A stretch of 35,951 nucleotides of DNA from Marinobacter manganoxydans MnI7-9. Its GTDB lineage: Bacteria; Pseudomonadota; Gammaproteobacteria; Pseudomonadales; Oleiphilaceae. The notes beneath the pieces were generated by a model that did not search any database, was not told the DNA's origin, and saw only the letters and a list, made by a program, of their open reading frames with translations. Position numbers and translations under genes: made by a program. Below, in pieces: positions 26,542 through 35,804 of the stretch (the first letter of the stretch is position 1; each line of letters starts with the position of its first letter). Where the stretch lies: contig NZ_AGTR01000006.1 in NCBI RefSeq assembly GCF_000235625.1, positions 1 to 35,951 on the forward strand. The letters run 5' to 3'.

Positions 26542-26646
26542 ATTCGGGGCAAACTGGTGTTCTTGCCCAAAACGGACAGTTCGAGAGCCGTGCCTACTGC
26601 GTCGTCCATGGCAGCATAATCGTGAAGTCGATATGAGGTTATGCAC

Positions 26647-26997
26647 ATGACGGACAGAACAGCCAGGCTTCCCGACAGCTTTCTCCTTTTATTGGAACAG
26701 GAAGAAAAGTGGAGACAGCAGCGGGAGGAGACGGGGCTTCCGGCTCTCACAATACTGATCGACGCCGCTCACAGCGGTGGTGGCCAGGCCCGGCATATCC
26801 GGCGATTCCTGCTTGGCCTATATAATGCCAGTCACTGGCCATTCGAGCTGAACCGGCTGAGGGCCTTGGATGCCGAGCTGCAACAGGCTGCGTTGCAGGT
26901 TCTGGCGCTGGATTGGAATGGCCGGGAGGTTCACACCTATGTGCCGGGTGGTGACGAGCTGTTTCAGTCCTGGTGGGAGCGTGAATCAAAAGCGTGA
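26647..26997 (+). CDS. DUF7673-like hypothetical protein
   Basis: Protein of 116 residues using the second ATG, which is eight bases from GAGG (the first ATG, 26641, is only two bases from it). The pattern LPALTILIDAAHSGGGQARHIRRFLLGLYN, then WPFELNRLRALD and REVHTYVPGG, is what I remember of the DUF7673 family, small proteins carried by integrative elements of Pseudomonas and relatives. Function unknown. It is the last clear plus-strand island gene; the frame that begins at 26981, overlapping its end, may be a truncated neighbour. Confidence 0.65.
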   Translation: MTDRTARLPDSFLLLLEQEEKWRQQREETGLPALTILIDAAHSGGGQARHIRRFLLGLYNASHWPFELNRLRALDAELQQAALQVLALDWNGREVHTYVPGGDELFQSWWERESKA

Positions 26998-27265
26998 TAA
27001 ATTTTCTGCCCTGTACAGGATTGAAACCTACCCAACCCCATATCGGGTGTTCTATCCCAGCACCAGGGAGCTGGGAAGATCCCTCGCTGTTCACGGCGAC
27101 CTCGACACGGATACCGAGGTGACGGGTGACCATGCGGGACAGACCTACAGCCAGGGAGAAGCTGACGATAAGCTTTCACCAACGGAAAGACTCGTCATAG
27201 GCCGAACCTCCCCGGATTGGTCAGCCGATATGCCAGTAGGATATGCGCAGAGTTCTTATGAAACA
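26981..27265 (+). pseudogene. Possible truncated reading frame at island/defence junction
   Basis: A GTG at 26981, overlapping the end of the DUF7673-like gene by 17 bases, opens a frame with coding-like third-position GC through about 27250 (KRDKFSALYRIETYPTPYR...). It then enters the region antisense to the helicase, where coding character ends. It may be the 5' part of a gene cut off where the defence genes were inserted, or chance. No family is recognised. The remaining 27000-27265 holds no other gene. Confidence 0.25.
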
Positions 27266-29023
27266 TTACTCAACTACACTTTCTATATTTTGTTTCTCAA
27301 ACCAACTCTCAACCGTGTTCAGGGCTCCGGGAGAAAGCTGCTGGGTAAACAGAAGAGCGAGTCGTCTTTTTGGTCTAGAGCATGCAACGTAAAAAAGGTT
27401 TCTGTTATTTTCAAAAGTTGCGCGGTCCTTTTCGCTCAGCGTGTCCTGTTTGGGGACATTTTCGAGCATTTTCCCAAAATTGTATTTGTTCCAACCTCGA
27501 CCAACTATGACCAGAACATTTTCGAACTCAGCACCTTTTACACCATGTTTCGTCTCGAATGGCGAATGCCCCTCAAGGTAGTTGGTAACGGATATAATCT
27601 CCTGATATGGAATATCATGAAGTTTCCGTACCTCCATCAGTGAACGAGGCATTTCTTCCCCCTCTGATGGATCGAAAGTTTCGAGCCGCAGCTCTATCTT
27701 CTCCACTGCATCGGCAAGCCGGGGAATTCGGAATTCCCGCAAATGCGCAACTACATCGGCGACAGTGCCAGTCTGTCGGATTTCGAGTAGGCGCGTCATG
27801 GAGTCCGACCAATCCTTTTTGTCAGCGGCCTTTAGTAAATAGCTTTTACTCGCCCCCAGCGCCGCGAACATCTCTCCATACCGTTTTGCTGCAAAAGCTC
27901 GACAAGCGGGCTCCAAGTGATCGACAAAGAACGCGATATGGGCCTGCTCCTTCTTCGTGAAGGAATTATTGTCCCGAAAAACGCTTGCTAAACTGCTATA
28001 GCCCTGCTGTTTACCTAGCGCCCGGTGAGTGAGCATGAGGATCTTAGTCCTTTCGGCCGACAGGTCCCAACCTGCTTTGGTGAGGCGGCTCTTTACTTCG
28101 GAGATTGTGTTGTTGGCAGCATCGTCCGGCAAATCGCCGCCGTAATGTGGCCCCTTGAGCCTGATGCCCGGCCACTCGTTCGTATGGAATATACGCACCT
28201 CACCACGAACGTCTGGATCGAGGACGAACTGCTTGAGCTCCGGTCTCATACGGTTGAGACAATCGACAACGGCGGACGCAGACCGGAAATTGGCTTGCTT
28301 TCCTATCTCCGTTATCGTGGTGTCTACCAGCTCGCCGCAGCCATCTCCATAAATCTTTTGCCAGTGATCTCCGAAAAAGCCGAATAGCGGCGGCCCGCCC
28401 TTGCCAAAAAAATGTTCGCGTATCGCTGCAATCCAATCTGCATTTGTATCTTGGTATTCGTCGATCAGGATGACTGGATACCGGTAACGAAAGATGTTTC
28501 TGAACTTCTCATAGCCAAGCAATCGTATGGTCAGGGGTAGAACATCGTTGTGGTGAATCGAGATAGCCTCGTCCGTGATGCCGCGATAGCCAAGTGAATA
28601 TTCAATCCTCCGAGATCCTGGGCCACCAGCTTCTTTAAGACGTTCTTCCCATGGATCGCTAGACCATCCTTCAAGCTCTTGCAAGTGAACGCGCAACTGA
28701 GACTGAAAGCCGGAAATTACAGACCAGCAGAAGGCATGGATGGTGTCGCAGTGAATAAGCGGGCTGCGATCGGTCCGTGCTTTGATTTCCTCCTTTGCGA
28801 CGTTTGTAAAAGTAATGCAAGCAATACGCTGATTGAGGCGTGGAAGGCGTTCGCCTTCCCGTTTGATGAGGAACTGCAATGCTTTGACCAGCGAATAGGT
28901 CTTACCAGCCCCGGCACCCGCCTCCAGCTTGAAACTATTCGACTTCTCGATGGCTTCGCGAACCGCAGTAAGTGCACGTTCGCTGGCTTCCTCGGCAGGT
29001 GATAACTCAGTCGGTTCAGTCAT
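27266..29023 (-). CDS. UvrD/PcrA-like helicase, Gabija GajB-like
   Basis: Superfamily 1A helicase of 585 residues. Walker A is EAGAGAGKTYSLVKAL (about residue 36), motif Ia CITFTNVAKEEIKAR, motif II ILIDEYQDTN (about 189), motif III GFFGDHWQKIYG, and motif VI FYVACSRPKRRLALLF (about 550). The frame is open further upstream, but ATG 29023 (MTEPTEL) overlaps the stop of the preceding nuclease gene by eight bases, a coupling that supports this start. OLD-family nuclease followed by UvrD-like helicase is the gene order of Gabija (GajA then GajB), an anti-phage system. The proteins are larger than the best-known Gabija pair, so I call them Gabija-like. No gene symbol is given because orthology is unproven. 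Confidence 0.85.
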   Translation of the reverse strand: MTEPTELSPAEEASERALTAVREAIEKSNSFKLEAGAGAGKTYSLVKALQFLIKREGERLPRLNQRIACITFTNVAKEEIKARTDRSPLIHCDTIHAFCWSVISGFQSQLRVHLQELEGWSSDPWEERLKEAGGPGSRRIEYSLGYRGITDEAISIHHNDVLPLTIRLLGYEKFRNIFRYRYPVILIDEYQDTNADWIAAIREHFFGKGGPPLFGFFGDHWQKIYGDGCGELVDTTITEIGKQANFRSASAVVDCLNRMRPELKQFVLDPDVRGEVRIFHTNEWPGIRLKGPHYGGDLPDDAANNTISEVKSRLTKAGWDLSAERTKILMLTHRALGKQQGYSSLASVFRDNNSFTKKEQAHIAFFVDHLEPACRAFAAKRYGEMFAALGASKSYLLKAADKKDWSDSMTRLLEIRQTGTVADVVAHLREFRIPRLADAVEKIELRLETFDPSEGEEMPRSLMEVRKLHDIPYQEIISVTNYLEGHSPFETKHGVKGAEFENVLVIVGRGWNKYNFGKMLENVPKQDTLSEKDRATFENNRNLFYVACSRPKRRLALLFTQQLSPGALNTVESWFEKQNIESVVE

Positions 29024-31076
29024 TGGCGGATTCCTCCGCAATATCCTCTGAGACAACAGTGGCTTCCGGTGGTACTGGGACGGTGGGTGGTGCTACGAAA
29101 CCTCTGGCGAGCCAGGCAAGCCCGTCATTGATATATTTCGGAATGTTCCAGTCCGTATCGTCGATCGCGTATTGCAGAGCAAAAGCAGACTTCTTGAATG
29201 TTTCGGCTTTTGCAAGGGCGTCCCCGGCGAGGGCTTCGGGCGTGTCGCCGCTTACCCCGAATTTTGCGCCATTTGCCAGCAGAAAAGCATCCTCGAAAGT
29301 TCTGCCGCAGGGACCATCATTCACTTCCCGGCATTGGTACGCGATCCTAATGCGCCCTCTGATTTGTTCTTCATCGGATTTTTCAAGCAGATCATTGGGA
29401 ACGTTGGGCCCACCGCCAAACCATGAATTGATACAGGCATTGCTGGTGGCGTTTGCTTCATGCACGAGACACTTTTTTCCTCCGACGTCAGTGACAGGGT
29501 CAAGGTCGGTTACGATGAGCGTTTGCAGCTCCAAGAAATTTAAAAGATCGAAGAATTTATGCGCATAGGCACCTCCAACCTCCATGATGGTTAAGTACTG
29601 ACTGCGAAGCTTCGGTCCCGACGTGTCGGCTTTGTCTCGCTTTTTGATCATGATTGGCAACATGAGCCGCTCGCTGGTGCCTTCGATCAGTATCGCTTTG
29701 TCCGCAAAGAACAGATCGCAGCGCGTCAGGGTAAGATACTGGTGGAGGAACTTCTTGTCTTCGGGCTTAGTGCTAGACATTCCTCGGCGCAGGTCCTTGA
29801 TTTTGGTATTCCAGATGGTCGACCTATCATTGGCCGGTGAAGGCAGGAAATACCGGATCGATTCAAAATGCGCTTCGTTTGCGATATGAGACGAGTGAGT
29901 CGAAACCAGGAACTGGACAGGCCACTCCGGATCCTTTTCATGTTCCTTGTTTAACTTTTCGACGATCGCGCCAATCTGGCGAATAAAAACTTCCTGCATC
30001 TGGGGATGCAAATGAGCTTCTGGTTCCTCAATAAAGACGATGTGGACTCCGGGGGCGTGGGCCTGCGCCCGGAATTCACGATAAAAACTGACTATCTGTA
30101 GCAAGATAAATATCAGGTTTCGCATACCAAGCCCGTTATAGGATTCGGGCAAAAGGACGCCGCTATCCCCTTCGTAGCGGATCTTTGTATGGTTCGTCAG
30201 AAGACGATGAACATCGAGTGACGTCTCTGTCGTCAGCACGGATCCACCCAATCCAGGGTAGCCAAAGGTTTGCAAAGTAGGTAACAATTGTTGCAATTGG
30301 CTGCGAAAATCGCTGTCGATAGTTTCTTGAATTGTGCGAACAGCTTCCTCAAGCTGTTCGGCTATTTTGCGCTCCTTCTCATCCGCGGTATCCAGTGATG
30401 CGTTATTGAACAATCCTTCCAGCACCTTGGCGAGAACATCGCTTTCCTTGGTGGTGATATCGTCAAGGCCACGCTGTGCGTTGATAAAGCCTGTTTTTAG
30501 CAAGGTCCTGACGGCGGCCTGAGAACTTTCTTTACGATTCGACGCATCATTAGGGTCTTCCGCCCAGACTTTAATGCCGTACAGATTGTGGATGCGCGCA
30601 GCGATTTCACGAAAGAACAGTTTCCGTGTCGCATCAGTGATTTCTTCAGGAAGTCCGTCGAACAGTCGGTTGATCGCTCCATCCATCGGCTCAAATCGCA
30701 TTACAACGAGGGCTTCATCGCATGCCATATCAAGATCGACGATAAATTCGCCGAGTGGTCCAAGTCGCGGCTGTGCAGGGTTATAACGGAAGAACAAGCG
30801 CAGTTCGATAATTGGAAGAAGCGTGCGTATTTCTGATTCCTCCTTTCCTTCTCTCTCCGCCTTGAACGCTGCGCAGAACTCCTCATAACACTCGGTTGAG
30901 AAATCTTGAAGGTAAAATGTCGCGTTCTTGTCCGATGTGAATCGCCGAATGACTTCGGATAGGGATGTTTTGCCGCTGTTGTTCCTTCCCACGATTACAG
31001 AAGTCTCGCTTTCAAGAAAAAGTTCAACATCCCGAAGAAGACGGAAGTTCTTTATCTGTACGCGGTTTAGTTTCAT
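29016..31076 (-). CDS. OLD-family ATPase/TOPRIM endonuclease, Gabija GajA-like
   Basis: Protein of 686 residues. The N-terminal ABC-type ATPase has Walker A VGRNNSGKTSLSE (G30 to T37), signature region YNGLGMRNLIF (about 315), Walker B VFIEEPEAHLHP (about 350) and H-loop STHSSHIANE. The C-terminal TOPRIM nuclease begins with ILIEGTSERLMLP (about 460, metal-binding Glu) and has the acidic pair in LIVTDLDPVTD (about 522). Such class-2 OLD nucleases pair with UvrD-like helicases in Gabija, where they nick or degrade phage DNA when nucleotides are depleted. It lies 145 bases after the end of brxL sequence in the same direction, with its own possible promoter there, and overlaps the helicase gene by eight bases. 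Confidence 0.88.
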   Translation of the reverse strand: MKLNRVQIKNFRLLRDVELFLESETSVIVGRNNSGKTSLSEVIRRFTSDKNATFYLQDFSTECYEEFCAAFKAEREGKEESEIRTLLPIIELRLFFRYNPAQPRLGPLGEFIVDLDMACDEALVVMRFEPMDGAINRLFDGLPEEITDATRKLFFREIAARIHNLYGIKVWAEDPNDASNRKESSQAAVRTLLKTGFINAQRGLDDITTKESDVLAKVLEGLFNNASLDTADEKERKIAEQLEEAVRTIQETIDSDFRSQLQQLLPTLQTFGYPGLGGSVLTTETSLDVHRLLTNHTKIRYEGDSGVLLPESYNGLGMRNLIFILLQIVSFYREFRAQAHAPGVHIVFIEEPEAHLHPQMQEVFIRQIGAIVEKLNKEHEKDPEWPVQFLVSTHSSHIANEAHFESIRYFLPSPANDRSTIWNTKIKDLRRGMSSTKPEDKKFLHQYLTLTRCDLFFADKAILIEGTSERLMLPIMIKKRDKADTSGPKLRSQYLTIMEVGGAYAHKFFDLLNFLELQTLIVTDLDPVTDVGGKKCLVHEANATSNACINSWFGGGPNVPNDLLEKSDEEQIRGRIRIAYQCREVNDGPCGRTFEDAFLLANGAKFGVSGDTPEALAGDALAKAETFKKSAFALQYAIDDTDWNIPKYINDGLAWLARGFVAPPTVPVPPEATVVSEDIAEESAND

Positions 31077-31221
31077 AGTGCCTCCGTAGCGCGACGCCGA
31101 AAATCTCTCAGTTCACCTGAGTTAACGTTCCACCTTCTCAATGGATCGAATGGCAGCGACTTGGAACCACTGGGCGCGCCCTGAAAATCATTTGGTCAGT
31201 GATGCCGTTACGCTGCTCATG

Positions 31222-31800
31222 TTATTCCCCCTCAGTTCCATTCGGCTTTTGTTTAATAAACGTCACCTCAAAGGCCTTGCTCGACCGAAACTGCTGCAAC
31301 CGGTTGGCAAACGCGAAGGCTTCATTCATCTCGTAGTGCTGAAAGATGTCCAGCCCCCGATCCAGCGATATCTTCCAGCCGTGGTCCGTAACGATATGAC
31401 GGGCGTGAATGGTGCCGCTTTCATCAAACTCCCAGGTGAAGTCGATGCCCACGGTGCGAGCGGATTCTTGGATCTTTTCAAAACTCTCGTCTTGTAGGTC
31501 ACCCTTGAACTCGTCCCGGACTGTGACGAGGTGAACCGCCACTTCATCTTCTTCCGCTTTGTTCTTCACGATGGCTTCGAGAAACTCCATGAAATTGCGG
31601 ATTTGGTAGAAAAGCCGAATGTAGGGGTCTGTGACGGTGATCTTGCGGGCGCCCTTCAGGTATGCGCCAAACAAGCCGTCGAATGAGATACCCTTTTGGT
31701 TCTCCTGGAAAGTCAGGTGCTTTTCCTCCAGTACGGACTCGGGGGCGCGAGGCTCTTTGGGCTCGCCACCTTTAACGTCTGCTGCTGGCTCGGGCGCTTC
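31222..31800 (-). pseudogene. brxL: C-terminal part of BrxL in shifted frame
   Basis: This stretch continues brxL in the -1 frame relative to the upstream part. From the C-run at 31800-31805 to the TAA at 31222 the frame has no stop. It encodes a plausible Pro/Glu-rich linker (EAPEPAADVKGGEPKEP) and then LTFQENQKGISF, FGAYLKGARKITVTDPYIRLFYQ and a further 120 residues. That segment matches the conserved C-terminal domain of full-length BrxL (related to the MIT C-terminal fold, PLD-like). Joining both parts with one extra G gives about 690 residues, the normal BrxL length. Alone, this part has no good ribosome site. Confidence 0.85.
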
Positions 31801-33293
31801 CCCCCGTCATCAGGGGTGGACACCGCCTGGTGGTAGTAACCCGGGTACTCTTCTTCCTCAAGTGTCGTGACCAGTATTTCCTGGCCTTCCTGGTCCTGAT
31901 AGGAAAATCGGACTTCACCGTAGGTGGTGTCGATCCGCTGTAACTGGTCCTTGACCCGCTTGCGCCCCTCGATGGCAAAACGCAGCACTTCTTCAACCTC
32001 TTCCTTGGTTGCTCCGCCCTGGGGGAACAGGATTTTCATCAAGCCGGAAAAGGTCTTATTGATACCGTCCCGGTCTCGGGTCGAGATATCCGAAGAAAGA
32101 GTAAAGTGCTCGCGGTACTGATCGGAATAATCATAGTTCCGCATCGAGCGCAGGATTTCTGCAAGATAGTCCACCACGAAGCCATAGCCATCAGAGAACA
32201 TCTCGCCCCGGATGATGTCGACCTCCCACCCGGGGATGTAGAAGTGGATACGGTCCAGAAAGGCAGAATCGTAGAACTTGTCCGGCAGCTCATCGAACAG
32301 GTCCGAATGCTTTAGCATGTAAGGCACGGTATGCCGGGTGTTCCCCACGAACACCATGGACGCCTCGGCGCCCAGGGTTTCCACGCCCCGGGAGAAGGAC
32401 TTGTTAGCCATGTAGTTCTTCATGATGTCGACCAGTGCTTTATCGACGCGCTTCTGCTTGCCGGCGAACTCGTCGAAGGCCACGCAATCCCAGTAGCCCA
32501 CCAGGCCGATTTTGCCGCTGGAGTTGTTCACAAACAGCTTTGGTACAGTGACCTCACCACCAGAAACCAGGATTCCATGGGGCGAAAATTCAGAGTAAAC
32601 GTGGGATTTACCCGTCCCCTTGGGGCCAAGTTCAATAAGGTTGTAGTTCCGCTCGCAGAACGGAATCAATCGGACCAGTTGCGTCAGCTTGCTGCGCCGT
32701 CCGAACATCTCCGGGTTAAAGCCGATACTCTGTATCAGCAGGTCAATCCACTCGTCCGTGCTGAACTGCTGCCGCGCGGCAACGTAGGCGTCGTAGTCGA
32801 AGTGAGATAGCTGAATCGGTTTGAGGGTGGACAGAATCCAGGGGCTGACGTTCTGGTCTTCAGAAAATACGTATTCGATGTCCGCAATGCACCAGACGCC
32901 GCTTACCAGCAGTTTGGGGTGGGCCTTCACGGTCCCAGAATCCACCAATACCTTCTTGATTCCCAGGTTGGAAAATTGCGCCTCGTAGGCATCCGTCTTC
33001 TCATTCAGGGCCACGCTGATCTTATCGATGACCTTGTAGCGCCCCTTTTCCTTGATATTCGAGCGCACCAGCCCGGCCTCGTTGCGGTGGACATAGTGCT
33101 TGGCCAGAATCTCCTTGACCGTCTCGATACCGGTCTGAATCGTTGCCTCGTCGTTAGTGGCGCAGTACTGGCCGAGCAGATACTCCAGCACATATGAGGG
33201 GACGATGGCATTGCCCTTGACCGTTTTCACCAGGTCTTTGCGCACCACCAACCCGGGGAAGTGTTCGTTGATCTTTTGGTCAAGCGTACTCAT
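31713..33293 (-). CDS. brxL: BREX Lon-like ATPase BrxL, N-terminal and AAA+ part (frameshifted)
   Basis: Protein of 526 residues as read. The N-terminal domain (1-130) has HFPGLVVRKDLVKTVKGNAIVPSYVLEYLLGQYC, typical of BrxL. The AAA+ core has Walker A LGPKGTGKSHVY (about 222-233), Walker B CVAFDEFAG (about 270) and sensor VFVGNTRHTVPYMLKHSDLFDELP. The reading frame leaves the family alignment after TPDDGG at a G6 run and ends 41 bases-plus later in an unrelated tail (KRPSQQQTLKVAS...). BrxL is a DNA-binding AAA+ ring ATPase of type 1 BREX, needed for phage restriction in several systems. It starts 12 bases after pglZ. Whether this truncated product is active is unknown. Confidence 0.9.
   Translation of the reverse strand: MSTLDQKINEHFPGLVVRKDLVKTVKGNAIVPSYVLEYLLGQYCATNDEATIQTGIETVKEILAKHYVHRNEAGLVRSNIKEKGRYKVIDKISVALNEKTDAYEAQFSNLGIKKVLVDSGTVKAHPKLLVSGVWCIADIEYVFSEDQNVSPWILSTLKPIQLSHFDYDAYVAARQQFSTDEWIDLLIQSIGFNPEMFGRRSKLTQLVRLIPFCERNYNLIELGPKGTGKSHVYSEFSPHGILVSGGEVTVPKLFVNNSSGKIGLVGYWDCVAFDEFAGKQKRVDKALVDIMKNYMANKSFSRGVETLGAEASMVFVGNTRHTVPYMLKHSDLFDELPDKFYDSAFLDRIHFYIPGWEVDIIRGEMFSDGYGFVVDYLAEILRSMRNYDYSDQYREHFTLSSDISTRDRDGINKTFSGLMKILFPQGGATKEEVEEVLRFAIEGRKRVKDQLQRIDTTYGEVRFSYQDQEGQEILVTTLEEEEYPGYYHQAVSTPDDGGKRPSQQQTLKVASPKSLAPPSPYWRKST
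31800..31805. other. Six-C homopolymer at brxL frameshift
   Basis: Six consecutive C on the plus strand, i.e. six G in brxL codons GGG GGG. Adding one base (or removing two) would join the ATPase part to the C-terminal part without any other change. Confidence 0.9.
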
Positions 33294-33305
33294 TGGCTAT
33301 AACCC

Positions 33306-35804
33306 TCAGAAATCAAAATCGCTGGTAAAGGACCGCCGCATCAAATACCTGAGCGACTTGTATTCCTTGTAGTGGGAGGTGCCGGCGTGCTGTTCTCCCA
33401 GCTTTAAGAAAACCTCCTGGCCGTTGGCCTCATCCGCCTTGCGGCTGAGCACAAAGCGCACCTGAAGCTCCCGCTCGCGGGGGTTCTCCGAGGTCAGGTC
33501 AAACGACAGTTCGTGACTGTCCGAAATCAACTCCCCTGACTGGGTATAAATCCCGGCCCGCAGGTGGCGAGGCTGTACTTTCTCGGTAACCGGCCCGGAC
33601 TGATACAAGGTGACGGCCAATTGGCCGGAAGTGATCACCGAGCTGGCCCCACGCAGGATGTCTACCTCAACGGCGCTGACGTCACTCTGGCGCTTCTTGT
33701 TAACCTTCAGGACCGGAATCACAACCTCCTGCAACGATGCGCCGCCATGCACAAAGCGGCTGCCTGAGCCTTTGAGGCGCAGCCGGTTGATGGACTTGGG
33801 AATCTGCACTTCCATATCGCCATCCAGCCCAAGCTGCTCGGACGAGAAGTGATGGAACGCCGGAGAGGCGGACAGCCCTTTACCCAACACAAAACGGCGA
33901 TCCCGGTAGCGAATATCGTCGCCAGAAACGGCGTCGCCCAGGAAGTCACTCTCATCCAGCTCACGGTTCTGGTAAATAAAGCCATGGTCAGCGGTGATCA
34001 GCAGGTTGTTGGCGTTGGCCGCCGTGAGCTTCTTGATCAGACGAATCAGGTCATCCAGGGTTTGTTCTGCGGCTTCAAAGGCCTGCCCCTCTGAGTGCAT
34101 CTTGTCGCCGGTGTGATCGATGCGGTTGTGGTAGATGTACAGCACATCATTACCTTTGAGCAGCTCACGGCTGTCTTCCCGGTTGAGCTGCATAAAATCC
34201 TCCGCCTTGACGGCCTGGCCCCGCCCATCCAGGGCGGCCTTCAGGATTTTGGTACGGTTGACCGTGCCCTGTGAGCTTTGGCCATCCACCAGTACCGTGC
34301 CGGTATCGTTGTCGGCGATCGCCAAGGACTTGTTGGGCAGCAGCGCCGCCATACCGAGCTGCGTATAGCTGGGAAGAGTCGAGAGTGCCGGTTCAAGCTC
34401 CGCGCTGTAGCGATCTTCCTGCCGGATAAGGCCCAGCAGCTCATCACCAATCTCATAGCGCATGGCGTCGGAAATGATCACACAGATCCGCTTGTCCTTG
34501 CGCAGGTAAGGGCGAACCCAGTGCTCGAAAAAGGCCTTTTGCTGAACGACCGGATAGGCCTCCCAGCGCGGCGCGGCGTCCACGTGAACCTGGAAGCCAT
34601 CGCCCAGCTTGAGCAGGTAGTTGTTGGAATACAGGTTCTCCACCTGCTCACTAAGCTCGCCCATTAACGATGCCTGGCCGGACATACGCACATGGTAGGT
34701 AAACTTGCGGTAGAGCTGATCCAGCTGGTACCAGGAGCGGCTGTATCGCTGGACGCCGTCTGAGAGGCTTTCCAAGGTGAGACGAGCCTCACCGAGCATC
34801 TGGACAAAACGGGCCGCAAACTCAATGGCTTCATACAGGTGGCGGAACTCCCCGTACCAATGTCCCTGGCGCCGCTGCCGCACCCACAGCGCCACATCAC
34901 CGCTGGTGACTGTGCGGCCTACCACCGCCCGCACCAGGTCACTGATAATCTTCTGGTCGATTAGCCGGAAGTAGTCCAGCTCAACCAGGTCCCGGAAGTC
35001 CCGTTTACCGAGATCCTGCTCAATGCCCAGCACCTCGGCACACTCGGCAGACAGGGTTTCAAACCCCTGCTCGAACTGCCGGCTGTCTTTCCAGCGCTTG
35101 AGGAACACCAGGGCGTCGCCGGTCAGTTTAACCTCGCCATCGGTACCCATGGCATAGCAGGATTTGAACAGCTCGATCACAAAGTCGCGCAGGCTGGGTT
35201 CACTGGCCTCGTAGCCGTAGAAGCGAGTGAGCTGTTCCCACAGGAAGCTATCCAAGCCGCATCGTTCGATCAGCCGGATGCCATCATCACGCTCTTCCGC
35301 CAGTTGCTGCAGCAGGGTTTCCACCACCGAGTCCATACGGGGCTCGCTACCGGCACACACGGCCAGCATCTTCAGGCGAAGCTGACCGACAGTGTCATCC
35401 GGCTTCAGCAGCTTCTTCAGCGCCTCCTTGCGCTTGATCGCCTGGAAAAACTCCGCGTGAGCCTGGGCCACCTCGGCAAACTCCAGGCCCAATTCCAGTT
35501 CGGATAGCCAGATGGCCACCTGGTCAGTCCGGAACTCGCCGTGGGCCAGCTGTACGTCCAGCAACCAGTTATCCAGATCCTCTGGTTGCGGCCCCTCCTT
35601 GTACAACAAGAATTTCTGTTCCGGCGCCTCCCGCAGAATGCGATGTTTCAGGCCGTACTCGTTGTTGGCGATTTCCAGCTTCTCCACGTCTGGGATGGAA
35701 ACCGCCTCGAAGTCACTGCGCAGCTCCTGTTTGGTGTCGTACCAGAACACAATCCGGTGCTTATCGAAAAGCCTGCTCAGCGCATAATTGATTTGTTGGC
35801 TCAT
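33306..35804 (-). CDS. pglZ: BREX alkaline phosphatase-superfamily protein PglZ
   Basis: Protein of 832 residues of the type 1 BREX PglZ family. The N-terminal part (MSQQINYALSRLFDKHRIVFWYD) is typical. The PglZ phosphatase-like core has VIISDAMRYEIGDEL (about 442-456), where the family's metal-binding Asp lies, then YIYHNRIDHTGD (about 555) and LLITADHGFIYQ (about 606), giving the conserved Asp/His pairs. PglZ is essential for BREX defence and works with the methyltransferase PglX. I use the ATG at 35804, which overlaps the stop of the upstream gene in ATGA and is preceded by a G-rich ribosome site; the longer frame upstream lies inside that gene. brxL follows after 12 bases. Confidence 0.95.
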   Translation of the reverse strand: MSQQINYALSRLFDKHRIVFWYDTKQELRSDFEAVSIPDVEKLEIANNEYGLKHRILREAPEQKFLLYKEGPQPEDLDNWLLDVQLAHGEFRTDQVAIWLSELELGLEFAEVAQAHAEFFQAIKRKEALKKLLKPDDTVGQLRLKMLAVCAGSEPRMDSVVETLLQQLAEERDDGIRLIERCGLDSFLWEQLTRFYGYEASEPSLRDFVIELFKSCYAMGTDGEVKLTGDALVFLKRWKDSRQFEQGFETLSAECAEVLGIEQDLGKRDFRDLVELDYFRLIDQKIISDLVRAVVGRTVTSGDVALWVRQRRQGHWYGEFRHLYEAIEFAARFVQMLGEARLTLESLSDGVQRYSRSWYQLDQLYRKFTYHVRMSGQASLMGELSEQVENLYSNNYLLKLGDGFQVHVDAAPRWEAYPVVQQKAFFEHWVRPYLRKDKRICVIISDAMRYEIGDELLGLIRQEDRYSAELEPALSTLPSYTQLGMAALLPNKSLAIADNDTGTVLVDGQSSQGTVNRTKILKAALDGRGQAVKAEDFMQLNREDSRELLKGNDVLYIYHNRIDHTGDKMHSEGQAFEAAEQTLDDLIRLIKKLTAANANNLLITADHGFIYQNRELDESDFLGDAVSGDDIRYRDRRFVLGKGLSASPAFHHFSSEQLGLDGDMEVQIPKSINRLRLKGSGSRFVHGGASLQEVVIPVLKVNKKRQSDVSAVEVDILRGASSVITSGQLAVTLYQSGPVTEKVQPRHLRAGIYTQSGELISDSHELSFDLTSENPRERELQVRFVLSRKADEANGQEVFLKLGEQHAGTSHYKEYKSLRYLMRRSFTSDFDF

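Noticed and set aside
31222-31674. Independent 150-residue gene downstream of brxL
   Set aside because: The frame is open well upstream of its first Met and continues the BrxL sequence through the G-run, so it is the brxL C-terminus and not a separate gene.
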